Assembly (NCBI RefSeq): GCF_019703835.1
Contig: NZ_AP023055.1
Location: 992,001-1,056,000 of the forward strand
Origin: Thaumasiovibrio subtropicus
GTDB taxonomy: Bacteria > Pseudomonadota > Gammaproteobacteria > Enterobacterales > Vibrionaceae
Direction of reading: 5' to 3'
Length of the DNA: 64,000 nucleotides
Positions within the stretch are counted from its first letter, which is position 1, and the number at the start of each line of letters is the position of its first letter. The notes beneath the pieces are model-generated. The model was not told the origin of the DNA, ran no database searches, and saw only the letters and a list, made by a program, of their open reading frames with translations. This document shows, one piece after another, positions 26,080-34,670 of this stretch. Position numbers and translations under genes: made by a program.

Positions 26080-26538
26080 AAATGTCCCTTATTATTAATC
26101 AGTGGTCAGCCAGCTATTAATCACACTATCAGCAAGATCTTTAGCAAACAGTGAACTACGTCATGTATTCACGGTAATTATAATGACGAACATTTAAATA
26201 ATGTGACAGATACAATTAATTTAAATATTAACATGTGCGTATATGCTCAATGATTAATCAAATTAATTGCCTACCATTAAAAGCATTCGATAACAGGATG
26301 TTCAAAAAGCCCTTGCTATTCGCAATGACAAAACTACATTTAAAACAATAGCTTAAACCGTAAGTCTACCAATTAAATTAAAAGGTAATAAAAGTTCATC
26401 TTATATGTTTATAAATCACACAGAGACTTGATTCATATTTCAATCAAGTTGAGTTACACAACTCATCAATTCACCGCATTGGTTTGCATCATATAAGCAA
26501 GAGGCGTAAGTCAGTATTAGTAACCCAATGACAATAAA
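26080..26538. other. AT-rich intergenic region, no gene seen
   Basis: About 460 bp between the phosphatase start and the pepT terminator. It should contain the phosphatase promoter (minus strand). I see no convincing ORF, RNA gene or repeat-family copy in it. Confidence 0.55.
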
Positions 26539-26569
26539 AAAGCCGCCATGCATTGCGCATGGCGGCTTT
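26539..26569 (-). terminator. Terminator of pepT
   Basis: A 13-bp stem, AAAGCCGCCATGC / GCATGGCGGCTTT, with loop ATTGC. Flanking A bases on the plus strand give the U-run in the pepT transcript. Confidence 0.9.
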
Positions 26570-26590
26570 AATTGATAAATAAAGATCGAT

Positions 26591-27829
26591 TTAACGGGCT
26601 CGTTCAGCCGTCAGTGTCGCAATATTAATAATGACATCGACCGCTTTCACCATACCTTCAATGGTGATGAACTCATGAATACCATGGAAGTTATAACCCC
26701 CAGTAAACACATTCGGACAAGGTAATCCCATATAAGATAAGCGCGCACCATCAGTACCACCACGAATTGGCTTAACCAGTGGTTCTACATCTGCCTGCTC
26801 CATCGCTGACTTAGCGATTTCGATAATATGGGGATATTGCTCCACTTGCTCACGCATATTTGCATAGTTGTCAGTGATCAATACGTCCACTTCACCGTGC
26901 TTAAACTTCTGACGAATTTGCGCTGCACACTGCTCAATATACGCCTTTCGAGTGGCAAGGCCTTGGGCATCAAAATCCCGCAAAATATAGTTAAGCGTTG
27001 CATTGGTTACCGATCCTGATTGCGTCGCTAGATGGTAAAACCCTTCATAGCCTTCGGTCGTTTCTGGCATTTCATCACGCGGTATCATCTGATGAAAATC
27101 ACTAGCCATGTTCTGCGCATTCACCAATTTACTTTTTGCCGTGCCCGGGTGAACACTGATGCCTTTAAAGTTAATGCGTGCTGCTGCGGCATTGAAATTC
27201 TCGTACTGCAATTCACCCACAGGACCACCATCGATGGTGTATGCCCATTCAGCGCCAAAGCTTTCGACATCAAACTTATCCGCGCCTCGGCCAATTTCCT
27301 CATCAGGAGTAAACCCAATCCAGATGTCACCATGGAGCAACTCAGGCTTCGCTTTCAACAACGCGACCGCTGAAACAATCTCAGCAATACCGGCTTTGTT
27401 GTCTGCGCCCAGCAAGGTGGTGCCGTCCGTTGTGATTAAGTTATGCCCAATAAGGTTATGCAACTCGGGATAACGAATAGGCGACAGTACTTCATCTCCG
27501 ATCCCTAAGGCGATGTCACCGCCTTGATAGTTTTCGACAAGTTGCGGTGTGACATTCGCTCCACTTGCGTCAGGCGCGGTATCCATATGGGCAATAAAGC
27601 CGATTGGTGAAACCGACGGGTGATCGTCCGGTAAATTGCTTGGAAGTTTTGCTATCAAGTAGCCGTTTTCATCGAGCGAAACCTCTTCAAGCCCAAGCGC
27701 TAGCAACTCTTCTTTAATTAAATTAGCTAGATTCATCTGCCCTGGCGTCGATGGGCAGCAAGACAACGCGGCATCAGACTGGGTGTCCACTTGGATATAG
27801 CGTAAAAAACGGGAAAGCAATTTTTCCAT
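26591..27829 (-). CDS. pepT: Peptidase T (tripeptide aminopeptidase)
   Basis: 412 residues, the usual PepT length. Zinc ligands of the M20 family are visible: His in FIAHMDTAPD, Asp in GADNKAG, Glu pair in TPDEEIGRG, Asp in YTIDGG and His in NFHGIHEF. The enzyme removes N-terminal residues from tripeptides in the cytoplasm. In enterobacteria pepT is an FNR-regulated gene; I did not find a clean FNR box in its 200-bp upstream gap. It is monocistronic. Confidence 0.95.
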   Translation of the reverse strand: MEKLLSRFLRYIQVDTQSDAALSCCPSTPGQMNLANLIKEELLALGLEEVSLDENGYLIAKLPSNLPDDHPSVSPIGFIAHMDTAPDASGANVTPQLVENYQGGDIALGIGDEVLSPIRYPELHNLIGHNLITTDGTTLLGADNKAGIAEIVSAVALLKAKPELLHGDIWIGFTPDEEIGRGADKFDVESFGAEWAYTIDGGPVGELQYENFNAAAARINFKGISVHPGTAKSKLVNAQNMASDFHQMIPRDEMPETTEGYEGFYHLATQSGSVTNATLNYILRDFDAQGLATRKAYIEQCAAQIRQKFKHGEVDVLITDNYANMREQVEQYPHIIEIAKSAMEQADVEPLVKPIRGGTDGARLSYMGLPCPNVFTGGYNFHGIHEFITIEGMVKAVDVIINIATLTAERAR

Positions 27830-27980
27830 AACATCACTCGAATATAGTCAATCGTTGCAACATTATGGCGTGCTTGTTCCTATTTTGTTTTGCGTTCAGT
27901 CAGTAAATCCCGAGAATATCGAGTTAAATTGCTTAACGTTGGCGGATACTATTCCTTTCAACCATAAGCATCAGCACAAA

Positions 27981-28006
27981 AAAGGCCGCACTATGGGGTG
28001 CGGCCT
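27981..28006 (-). terminator. Terminator of the 28-30 kb operon
   Basis: AGGCCGCAC (27983-27991) pairs with GTGCGGCCT (27998-28006). A bases on the plus strand to the left give a U-run on the minus strand. Confidence 0.85.
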
Positions 28007-28032
28007 AAATGATCGCTTGGCATGATCAGCGC

Positions 28033-28587
28033 TTACTGTTCAAAGGTTGCCGTCACCTTTACTGCATCTGTGATGCTCTCTGGTGACGGTGCCTCGGTAA
28101 ACTGCTTCGTCACGTTGTTTGGAAAGTGATAAGTCAGCCCAGCTATCTCTGGCATAAAGAAACGACCTACGGAGCCAGAAAGCTTTTCATACAAGCCTTC
28201 AAACTGACGAGTGAGACTACTAAATGACGCGTCAGGGTTAAATGAAAGCACGTCAATGGAGACATCACACACAGTGTCTGACGTTTTTACGAAAGTCACA
28301 TCTGGGTTTGCACGCCGTAAATGGCCGTCGATTGGAATGTGAAGTGAAAAATCATCAGGGACAACCAACGCTTCAAACTTCGCTTCTTTTTGCATCCATC
28401 CTTCAGTCCATTCGCATGTTTCACCCGTTTTGGGATCAATCAGATAGAATCGGACTTCTACATCGGGAAACATGTCGTCGGCATTATATTTCATCTTGCC
28501 GTAAAGTTCGCTATAGCGAAACTCGACATGCTCTGCAGCAGATCCAACAGCACTGAAAAGCGCGAACAACAACCACATCCCTTTCAT
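28033..28587 (-). CDS. Periplasmic DUF2987-type protein
   Basis: 184 residues from ATG 28587 behind AAAGGAT; a longer in-frame start at 28626 would overlap the upstream gene. A signal peptide (about 1-17, ending SAA) precedes a beta-rich domain with two or three Cys (TCEWTEG, VCDVSID) and FEGLYEKLSG near the middle. It resembles the DUF2987 family found in Vibrio and relatives; function unknown. It is last of a three-gene operon with a Bax-like glucosaminidase, so an envelope role is likely. Confidence 0.7.
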   Translation of the reverse strand: MKGMWLLFALFSAVGSAAEHVEFRYSELYGKMKYNADDMFPDVEVRFYLIDPKTGETCEWTEGWMQKEAKFEALVVPDDFSLHIPIDGHLRRANPDVTFVKTSDTVCDVSIDVLSFNPDASFSSLTRQFEGLYEKLSGSVGRFFMPEIAGLTYHFPNNVTKQFTEAPSPESITDAVKVTATFEQ

Positions 28588-28622
28588 ACTTATCCTTTGA
28601 TATTGCACTGTATTCGCTCGTC

Positions 28623-29369
28623 TCAAAACTCATTAGCAAAGAAACGCTTGTTTTGTCTTAGCATCGCTTGGATATCATTCACATACGCCATACCGCGCTC
28701 TGAGTATCGCTGTAAACCGAGCGTTAACTGCTTACTCTGTGTCACGGTATCAGTCGACGGATCAAGCGTTGCGCGTATATCTCTTAGCTCTTTATAAGCA
28801 CGATTGCGATTAAGATTTAAAAAATACGCTGAAACTGAATCCGCTGGAGAAGCAAAGACCGCAACTTCATGACTCGCACCTGCACTTCGTGCGCTAGGCA
28901 CTAAGCCACACCCCTGTTTATAGCACCATTGGCCAAAATAGTTGAAACCCTCTTTAGCGAAACGCGACGTGCCCCAACCAGACTCTTTCGCAGCTTGCAC
29001 CAAAACAAGCGGGGCTGGGATAGTATCGACACGTAACAACATCTCCTCAAACCACGCATCATCAAGATTATCGGCAAATGGCAACTGATACTTCTCAGCC
29101 ATCTCAGCAACAAAGCTAAACTCCTTACGGCTTAACCTTCCTTGTTGCGCATACTTTTCGGCCATGGGGACCAACTTGTCACGTTCTGCGGAGACCCGTT
29201 GATTTTCTGAGGCCACTAAAGGTGAAAAATAATCGAAGAAAGCGGATTTTTTCGTCTGCACGTCGGTGATGGCAGCAAAGTCAGGCAATGGCGTTGATGG
29301 CGCGTCTTTAGAGGTGTCGCACCCGAGTAGGCTCAGGGCGACAAACATGGCAATGGCGTATTTCTTCAT
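28623..29369 (-). CDS. Bax-like glucosaminidase-domain lipoprotein
   Basis: 248 residues. A lipoprotein signal ends in LLGC (Cys17). The C-terminal domain (about 100-240) has the glucosaminidase/Bax signature ESGWGTSRFAKEGFNYFGQWC, in which the Glu is the catalytic acid. Such proteins cleave or bind peptidoglycan in the periplasm. The stop of the upstream membrane-protein gene overlaps its start by one base, so the two are translationally coupled. Confidence 0.85.
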   Translation of the reverse strand: MKKYAIAMFVALSLLGCDTSKDAPSTPLPDFAAITDVQTKKSAFFDYFSPLVASENQRVSAERDKLVPMAEKYAQQGRLSRKEFSFVAEMAEKYQLPFADNLDDAWFEEMLLRVDTIPAPLVLVQAAKESGWGTSRFAKEGFNYFGQWCYKQGCGLVPSARSAGASHEVAVFASPADSVSAYFLNLNRNRAYKELRDIRATLDPSTDTVTQSKQLTLGLQRYSERGMAYVNDIQAMLRQNKRFFANEF

Positions 29370-30157
29370 TAAGCCTCAAAATGATCTTGTGGTGCATCGG
29401 ATGCTTGTTTCGCGACAACCTGTAAGGTCACTCCGAAGAGCTCGCGATAAAGCACCCCTTTTACGTTGTAGTAAAACGGCATCACAATGAACAAACCTAA
29501 GCCATAAGTGGCAAGGCCAAGCATAAATAACACGCCAATCACGATAAAAATCGCTAACATTGGGACAATTTTTTTATTCACCGCTCGCAAAGATACCCAC
29601 AACGCATGATGAGCAGGGAGTTTTTTCTCACAGGCAAGTAACATCGCAAAACTGAAAGCCATTGTAAGATATAGCCCGATAAAAGGCAGAAAGGAAGATG
29701 CAAGGCCTTGAATAGACGACATGAGCAACATCACTAGGGTCGCAGGGATAACCATGCTGAATCCCTTAAATAGATGTGTCGGACGAGTCGGTAAGCCAAT
29801 CGCATGGCTTAAACCCATTAAGCTGATGCCCGCAACAAAAGGGCCACTCATAATTTCTTGCCAGAAGTTTGCAGAGACGAACGCATTCATCGCTTCTTGT
29901 GTAATACTGCCTGTATCCACCATCCCTTGAATAAGCGTCTCAAAGCCACCAAACTGAACTTCAATGGCAATGGCGAAAATGGTTATTTGAGCAACAACCA
30001 TCAAAAAAATGGCGGGGACAAAACCAAGGAAGTGTTTAGTTGTTAGTCGCCATGCTTCGGAAAAGATCTTCACCGGGCTGATATCCACTTCACCTTTCAG
30101 TGCTTTTTCGACCGAGCCACCAAGATGAAAGCCATTATTAAATTGTTCTGAACTCAT
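29369..30157 (-). CDS. Multipass membrane protein, first gene of envelope operon
   Basis: 262 residues. A polar N-terminal segment of about 40 residues is followed by about six hydrophobic segments (near 45-68, 105-125, 130-155, 160-180, 200-225 and 225-245). It recalls YciC/DUF-type inner-membrane proteins with a repeated helical layout, but I cannot fix the family. It is co-transcribed with the Bax-like lipoprotein and the DUF2987 protein. Confidence 0.65.
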   Translation of the reverse strand: MSSEQFNNGFHLGGSVEKALKGEVDISPVKIFSEAWRLTTKHFLGFVPAIFLMVVAQITIFAIAIEVQFGGFETLIQGMVDTGSITQEAMNAFVSANFWQEIMSGPFVAGISLMGLSHAIGLPTRPTHLFKGFSMVIPATLVMLLMSSIQGLASSFLPFIGLYLTMAFSFAMLLACEKKLPAHHALWVSLRAVNKKIVPMLAIFIVIGVLFMLGLATYGLGLFIVMPFYYNVKGVLYRELFGVTLQVVAKQASDAPQDHFEA

Positions 30158-30234
30158 AACTTACTTATTTTGCAAACCAGAAGGCGACAGTATATACCCA
30201 ATTACTTGGGAATACGCAGGATAACTCTAGGGAG

Positions 30235-30261
30235 CTGTGTGTTCGCTGACCGAACACACAG
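30235..30261 (-). terminator. Strong hairpin after cobB
   Basis: CTGTGTGTTCG (30235-30245) pairs with CGAACACACAG (30251-30261), an 11-bp perfect stem with loop CTGAC, 23 bp past the cobB stop. There is no T-run, so it may be an RNA-stabilising or factor-dependent end. Confidence 0.6.
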
Positions 30262-30283
30262 GAATGGACTAAACGACGCCAAT

Positions 30284-31000
30284 TTACTCGCCGTTAAGAA
30301 TGGCCGTGACAAACGCTGGCACTATCTCAGAGGCTTTACCGTAGCGTTTTTCTTCAAACTCACTTTCAACTTCACTTGGCTCGAGATTCAATTCAACAGT
30401 GTGCGCACCGCGAAGAGAGGCTTCGTGGACAAAACCTGCTGCTGGGTAAACCGCCCCGCTGGTACCAATCGAAATGAAAAGATCACAATGTGTCAATGCG
30501 TGATGAATACGATCCATACCAATTGGCATTTCGCCAAACCAGACAACATTCGGTCGTAAAGGGGCTGGAATTTGGCAACAATGACAATGATCATCGAGAG
30601 TAATGTCACCCTGCCATTCAATTGATTGACCTGACATATTGCATTGCGCCTTCAATAGTTCGCCATGCATATGAATGATTTTACTGCTTCCTGCTTTTTC
30701 GTGAAGATTATCAATATTCTGGGTAACGAGGGTAAATTCTCCATCAAGCGCCTTTTCAAGCTCTGCCAATGCGAAGTGTGCAGGGTTGGGATGGACTTCG
30801 CCGGAGTTTAATAGTCGACGGCGATCATTATAAAAACGTTGTACAAGTTCAGGATTACGACGATAGCCTTCCGGTGTCGCAACATCTTCTATGTGGTGAT
30901 TCTCCCACAACCCGTCTTGGTCTCGAAACGTCTTAATACCTGATTCCGCGCTAATGCCGGCGCCAGTGAGTACCACAATATTCTTGTATTTTATCGACAT
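30284..31000 (-). CDS. cobB: NAD-dependent protein deacylase, sirtuin family
   Basis: 238 residues. NAD-binding motifs GAGISAESGI and TQNIDNLH are present, with the catalytic His in IHMHGE and a zinc-binding Cys cluster (AQC, then DDHCHCC). The FYNDRRR segment supplies the Tyr-x-x-Arg pair linked to desuccinylation in class III sirtuins. GTSGAVYPAAGFV is close to E. coli CobB. It removes acetyl or succinyl groups from lysines, for example on acetyl-CoA synthetase. It is monocistronic, with a full-length intergenic repeat directly upstream. Confidence 0.95.
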   Translation of the reverse strand: MSIKYKNIVVLTGAGISAESGIKTFRDQDGLWENHHIEDVATPEGYRRNPELVQRFYNDRRRLLNSGEVHPNPAHFALAELEKALDGEFTLVTQNIDNLHEKAGSSKIIHMHGELLKAQCNMSGQSIEWQGDITLDDHCHCCQIPAPLRPNVVWFGEMPIGMDRIHHALTHCDLFISIGTSGAVYPAAGFVHEASLRGAHTVELNLEPSEVESEFEEKRYGKASEIVPAFVTAILNGE

Positions 31001-31038
31001 GCTCTATCCCTTTAATACCTAACCTATTCCCCTGACTT

Positions 31039-31317
31039 TATACTCAAGTCACCTCAGGATGCTTGTTCAGCGAGAATTTCTAGGTTTGCGATCGAGGCAC
31101 TGCTTTGAAGTTCTAGTCGACGACATCAAAAAGCGGTAACAAAGGTGGTAAGCTTAGAAAACGCGCCCTTCTGGGAGCGACAAGCGCCCCAATTTCTGCG
31201 TTAAATGTGTTCGAAAGAAGAAAGCCATTTCTTCACACCTTTACCTTGGTATCTTTACCTTGGCTTCGACACGCTAGTCAGCTTCTGAATCCTGCATCTT
31301 GAGGTGACTTGAGTATA
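31039..31317. repeat. Full-length member of the TATACTCAAG repeat family (279 bp, MITE-like)
   Basis: Ends 31039-31061 and 31295-31317 are inverted repeats of 23 bp with one mismatch (TATACTCAAGTCACCTCA at the tips). No ORF lies inside. The left arm (to about 31145) recurs in the copies at 32272, 43570 and 60742; the right arm (about 31273-31317, with GCTTCTGAATCCTGCA) recurs at 38551-38831 and 43570-43710. It lies in the gap between the L,D-transpeptidase stop and the cobB start. Confidence 0.8.
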
Positions 31318-31379
31318 TATGGGAAATAACGAAATTCTCTGCGACATTGGTCGAATGTGTGATGCAGTTATCCAAACCA

Positions 31380-31904
31380 CTAAGGCACAATCACGATTGG
31401 CGTATTAATGTCTACATGTTTAAAAAGGTACTGAATATCATCATCCGACATTGCAATACACCCTTCCGTCCAATCTTCCGATTGATAAAATGCCTCATCA
31501 AGCAACATGTTATTCGGTAAGCCATGCAGATAGATATCACTCCCTGAATCCAGATCGTAGCGCTCAGCAAAGACTTTATCTTTTTGGTTTGGATAATCAA
31601 TGCGTAAACTGAGATGAAATCGACTAAAGCGATTTTTGGCCGAAATGCGATAGATACCTTCTGGTGTCCGCTTATCACCTCGCCACCGTTTAGGACCTTC
31701 AGGCTCGATTCCGAGCTTGATAGGTATAATTCGAACCACTTCTCCTGCTATATAGACATGAAGTTGGCGGTGTGACTTACTCACCCATAGTGACTCTATA
31801 TCCGCACTCCGGACCTGAGTAGAACAAAAAACAGACAAGGCTACCAAGTACTTAGCGACCTTACATCGCCAAAACTCCCTGTCGTTACCACTAAAATGTG
31901 ACAT
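31380..31904 (-). CDS. L,D-transpeptidase-family protein (YkuD domain)
   Basis: 174 residues with an N-terminal signal-like stretch (about 15-33). The YkuD domain follows, with GDKRTPEGIYRIS, the HGLPN segment and the active-site region DWTEGCIAMSDDDI, where Cys is the nucleophile. These enzymes make or remodel 3-3 cross-links, attach proteins to peptidoglycan, or amidate it. The small size and the Ser-to-Glu change before Gly-Cys place it near the YafK/ErfK-like group. It is monocistronic. Confidence 0.8.
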   Translation of the reverse strand: MSHFSGNDREFWRCKVAKYLVALSVFCSTQVRSADIESLWVSKSHRQLHVYIAGEVVRIIPIKLGIEPEGPKRWRGDKRTPEGIYRISAKNRFSRFHLSLRIDYPNQKDKVFAERYDLDSGSDIYLHGLPNNMLLDEAFYQSEDWTEGCIAMSDDDIQYLFKHVDINTPIVIVP

Positions 31905-32016
31905 TAATATTAAAATTCCTTTTCGTCATAGACTCAACACGCCTTGATGTATATACTTCCAATATACGCTGTAATGCGTTTGTAATAATCTCATGTTAAG
32001 CCGTTGGAGAATGACT

Positions 32017-32118
32017 ATGTCGCAGAATGAAATGATCAAAGACACCTCAGTAGGCCTTATTGGCAGAGTATGTAGCGTTGCACTTTGTGTGCTCCTCTTT
32101 GGCATTGTTGCCATGTAA
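32017..32118 (+). CDS. Small membrane protein, 33 residues
   Basis: ATG 32017 lies six bases after a GGAGA ribosome binding site; ATG 32011 in the same frame touches it. A polar N-terminus (MSQNEMIKDTS) leads into a hydrophobic helix (about 13-33: GLIGRVCSVALCVLLFGIVA) with two Cys. A GGGGC-GATA-GCCCC hairpin follows within 25 bp. I know no family name. The ORF shape and binding site support a real single-pass small protein. Confidence 0.6.
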   Translation: MSQNEMIKDTSVGLIGRVCSVALCVLLFGIVAM

Positions 32119-32271
32119 TAAGCAGTCGGGGCGATAGCCCCTGCTTTAGCGCTAGCGCAACACCTCGTCTCTTCGCGTTACTCCCTACTTTTTTACCAAA
32201 TCGCTCGTTCTCTATCCACTGCCCAATTTCAAGTCGAGTTGACTTCACGCTAACAATCTCTTATCACTGTC

Positions 32272-32376
32272 TAAACTCAAGCCATCAAAAGATGCTTGTG
32301 CAACGAAAATTTCCAAATTTGCCAACGAGGCACGGTTTTGAAGTGCTAGTCGACTACATCCAAAAGCAGTAACAAA
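32272..32376. repeat. Left-arm-only repeat copy in the mobA leader
   Basis: It begins TAAACTCAAGCCATCA and shares with the full-length copy the blocks GATGCTTGT, CGAGGCAC, CTAGTCGAC and GTAACAAA in order. The right arm and end are missing. It stops about 11 bp before the mobA ATG, so it forms the mobA 5' region. Confidence 0.7.
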
Positions 32377-32387
32377 ATAGGTTTACG

Positions 32388-32948
32388 ATGACAAGTAGCA
32401 ATAGCATAGCGTGGGTTATTTTGGCTGGTGGCGAAGGTCGCCGCATGAGATTTAAGAATAAAGGACTGCAACTCTTCCAAGGAAAACCTCTCATCTATCA
32501 CATTTTTAAAAAGCTACAACGTCACACTGATGCTATTTACATCAGCTGCAACCAAGATATCGATACTTATGAACATTATGCTCCTACCATTCAAGACCAC
32601 AGCAGCCAGAAACTTGGGCCTCTAGCGGGTATGAGCGCAGCTTTTCGACACTTGGATCATCAATGGATCGGCTTCCTACCTTGTGATTCACCGGGTATTC
32701 CCGATAGTTTGTTTTCCGCACTAGAAGGAAAGCGAGATGATGCGCCCGTTGTTATGGTAAAAACGCCGACACGTACCCACCCCGTTTTCTGTCTTATTAA
32801 TCGTAAAATCGGTGACGAACTTTTTTCCTACCTCGTTGCCGGAGAGCGACGACTTCATCATGTTCTAACTAGCCATCCGCATCTGTACATCACGTTCCCA
32901 GACCACGGATTTACCAACATCAATACCCTTGATGATCTTCAAGCATAA
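32388..32948 (+). CDS. mobA: Molybdenum cofactor guanylyltransferase MobA-like
   Basis: 186 residues with the nucleotidyltransferase fold: N-terminal LAGGEGRRM, GPLAGMSAAF and FLPCDSPGIP. MobA attaches GMP to molybdopterin to form the bis-MGD cofactor of anaerobic reductases. The G-loop deviates from the usual LAGGxxxRMGxDKG: the Gly after RRM is Arg and the Asp of DKG is Asn (RRMRFKNKG). It may therefore be a diverged MobA or a related nucleotidyltransferase. No mobB is adjacent. The start lies just after a truncated repeat copy. A strong terminator follows. Confidence 0.78.
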   Translation: MTSSNSIAWVILAGGEGRRMRFKNKGLQLFQGKPLIYHIFKKLQRHTDAIYISCNQDIDTYEHYAPTIQDHSSQKLGPLAGMSAAFRHLDHQWIGFLPCDSPGIPDSLFSALEGKRDDAPVVMVKTPTRTHPVFCLINRKIGDELFSYLVAGERRLHHVLTSHPHLYITFPDHGFTNINTLDDLQA

Positions 32949-32949
32949 A

Positions 32950-32975
32950 AAAAGGATGCCTATTGGCATCCTTTT
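32950..32975. terminator. Bidirectional terminator after mobA
   Basis: AAAAGGATGCC (32950-32960) pairs with GGCATCCTTTT (32965-32975) with loop TATT. Confidence 0.9.
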
Positions 32976-32993
32976 CTCTAAAAAATCGAGAGA

Positions 32994-33272
32994 TTACTTT
33001 TTTCCTGCTGCATTGTCGTTTTGCATCTTGATATAACTACCTAAATGCATTGAAGCAGGTTTACCTTTTAGAAAGTACGGAAGCTCTGAAACCGGTGTTT
33101 TCTTACTAGGGCTTTGCATGCGGACATACAAAGTGCGGAACATGTTTCGAGCGACGAGTTTACAGAATGCGTCCAGTAACGAGAAGAACTTCTTCATGAA
33201 ACCGAGTTTGATCCACAGGCCAATTTGGCTCAACACGATAAACGCACCGACAGACCAATGAACTTCAATCAT
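32994..33272 (-). CDS. Small protein with N-terminal membrane segment, unknown
   Basis: 92 residues from ATG 33272, which follows GAGGTAAAG; the frame is open to 33290. Residues about 6-22 (VGAFIVLSQIGLWIKLG) are hydrophobic. The rest is basic, with KKFFSLLDAFCKLVARNMFR likely an amphipathic helix. No family is recognised. It is convergent with mobA and shares its terminator. Confidence 0.55.
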   Translation of the reverse strand: MIEVHWSVGAFIVLSQIGLWIKLGFMKKFFSLLDAFCKLVARNMFRTLYVRMQSPSKKTPVSELPYFLKGKPASMHLGSYIKMQNDNAAGKK

Positions 33273-33898
33273 CAACTTTACCTCAAACATTCACATCATA
33301 AGTGGCAAGAATGCTAAGCACTCTTTTGTATGCCATTATTATCTCTCATTCACTGGTGATTATTCATCCCGCAACTTGTAACTAATTTACATTCATAAAT
33401 TTTTCAATAGAGCCCAACAACTCAAAATTGAAAACTAAGATACCGCCCAAAATAACACCACAAAAACTTTAACATCTGTAAAACATTTACCCGCACATCT
33501 CAATTTTATCTACGCCCCATTAATTTACAGGCAAAGAGATGCAATATAAGACACTGTTTATTATACCTTTTACCTAGAAATTAAAATTAAAAACAAAATG
33601 CAACATATAAAACAAAAGGTTACATATTTGTAAATTCCACACAGAAAAACAAACCAACACAACAAACAGGTAATGTAATTTTCCAAAAATGAAATGTTTT
33701 AATTTGTTTCTGATAAATCACATAATTTACAACTTGAAACAAGTAGGGCAAATATTGTCCTGCGCATATTTTCATCATAATTGTGCAACCTGTTAACGGC
33801 ATTATGAAAGGCTTTACTCTGCAATTCATCTGGATCGACCATTTGCCTGCACCACATCATGTACACTATGCGCAATGCAATAATTAGGTTAATTTTCA
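33273..33898. other. 626-bp AT-rich intergenic region
   Basis: Strongly AT-rich, with several long A and T tracts. Open frames on the minus strand here begin at non-ATG codons without binding sites and look spurious. It should hold the promoters of the flanking divergent genes. I see no repeat-family copy and no RNA gene I can support. Confidence 0.5.
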
Positions 33899-34615
33899 AT
33901 GTTTTTAGCGCCGTACTTTACCCGCAACGAACAGAGCTGGCAGTTCTCTCGCCAACAAGCGAGCCACTTCGCAAAATACATAGCGGGAGACTTCAACCCT
34001 ATTCACGATGAAGAAGCGAAACGCTTTTGTGTGCCGGGCGACCTACTCTTTTCGATGGTTTTAGCCAACCACGGCTTACACAAAAAAATGAAGTTTACCT
34101 TCTCTGGCATGGTGACCGAGAAGCAACACCTTCATATCAGCGAGTCAACGCCTGGCCAACTCGACCTCGTCGATGAAGCGGGCAAGGCATACTTACACGT
34201 AAATTATGAAGGTGAGTTGACACAAAACAGTGAACTCATCGAGCAAGTCACACGTAAGTATGTGCGCTTTTCAGGTATGAACTTCCCGCATATCATGGTG
34301 CCGCTGATGGAGTCTGCTCAATCGATGATCAACCCGGATCGCCCGTTAGTCATCTATGAGAGCATGGAAATAGAGTTCGATACACTTGAATTCAGCCTAC
34401 CCGACGTTGAGCTTACTCAGTCTGATATTGAGGTTGATGGTAAACGTGGCTCAGTGACGCTAGGTTTCCGATTTAGCGAGAATGGCAAAGAGATTGGCCA
34501 TGGCCGTAAGGTGATGCGAATGAGTGGATTGAAGCCCTACTGTGCGAATGCAGTGGACGACTTAGTGAATGAGTTCAACAGCCGTAAAGCCTCTTTCTTA
34601 GAGTCTGTTGCGTAA
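33899..34615 (+). CDS. DUF3581-family protein (hot-dog-like)
   Basis: 238 residues, soluble. The segment FAKYIAGDFNPIHDEEAKRFCVPGDLLF resembles the hydratase/MaoC hot-dog signature (DxNPIH), and the whole protein matches the DUF3581 family of gammaproteobacteria. A second hot-dog-like half probably covers 130-230. Acyl-thioester binding is likely, but the reaction is unknown. It is monocistronic, ending at a strong terminator. Confidence 0.8.
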   Translation: MFLAPYFTRNEQSWQFSRQQASHFAKYIAGDFNPIHDEEAKRFCVPGDLLFSMVLANHGLHKKMKFTFSGMVTEKQHLHISESTPGQLDLVDEAGKAYLHVNYEGELTQNSELIEQVTRKYVRFSGMNFPHIMVPLMESAQSMINPDRPLVIYESMEIEFDTLEFSLPDVELTQSDIEVDGKRGSVTLGFRFSENGKEIGHGRKVMRMSGLKPYCANAVDDLVNEFNSRKASFLESVA

Positions 34616-34641
34616 CACTGACGCAGTTCCTATACCCCAAT

Positions 34642-34670
34642 AAAAACGCTGCCTTGTTGGCAGCGTTTTT
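34642..34670. terminator. Bidirectional terminator
   Basis: AAAAACGCTGCC (34642-34653) pairs with GGCAGCGTTTTT (34659-34670), loop TTGTT; the stem can extend into CCCCAAT/ATTGGGG. Its right arm reaches the stop codon of the minus-strand gene. Confidence 0.9.

Noticed and set aside
26195..26220. Pho-box-like TGTGACAG upstream of the phosphatase
   Set aside because: A single half site; no second half at 11 bp on either side.
33620..33899. Two overlapping minus-strand ORFs of 66-69 residues
   Set aside because: Starts at non-ATG codons without binding sites, in strongly AT-rich sequence; composition unlike a protein.
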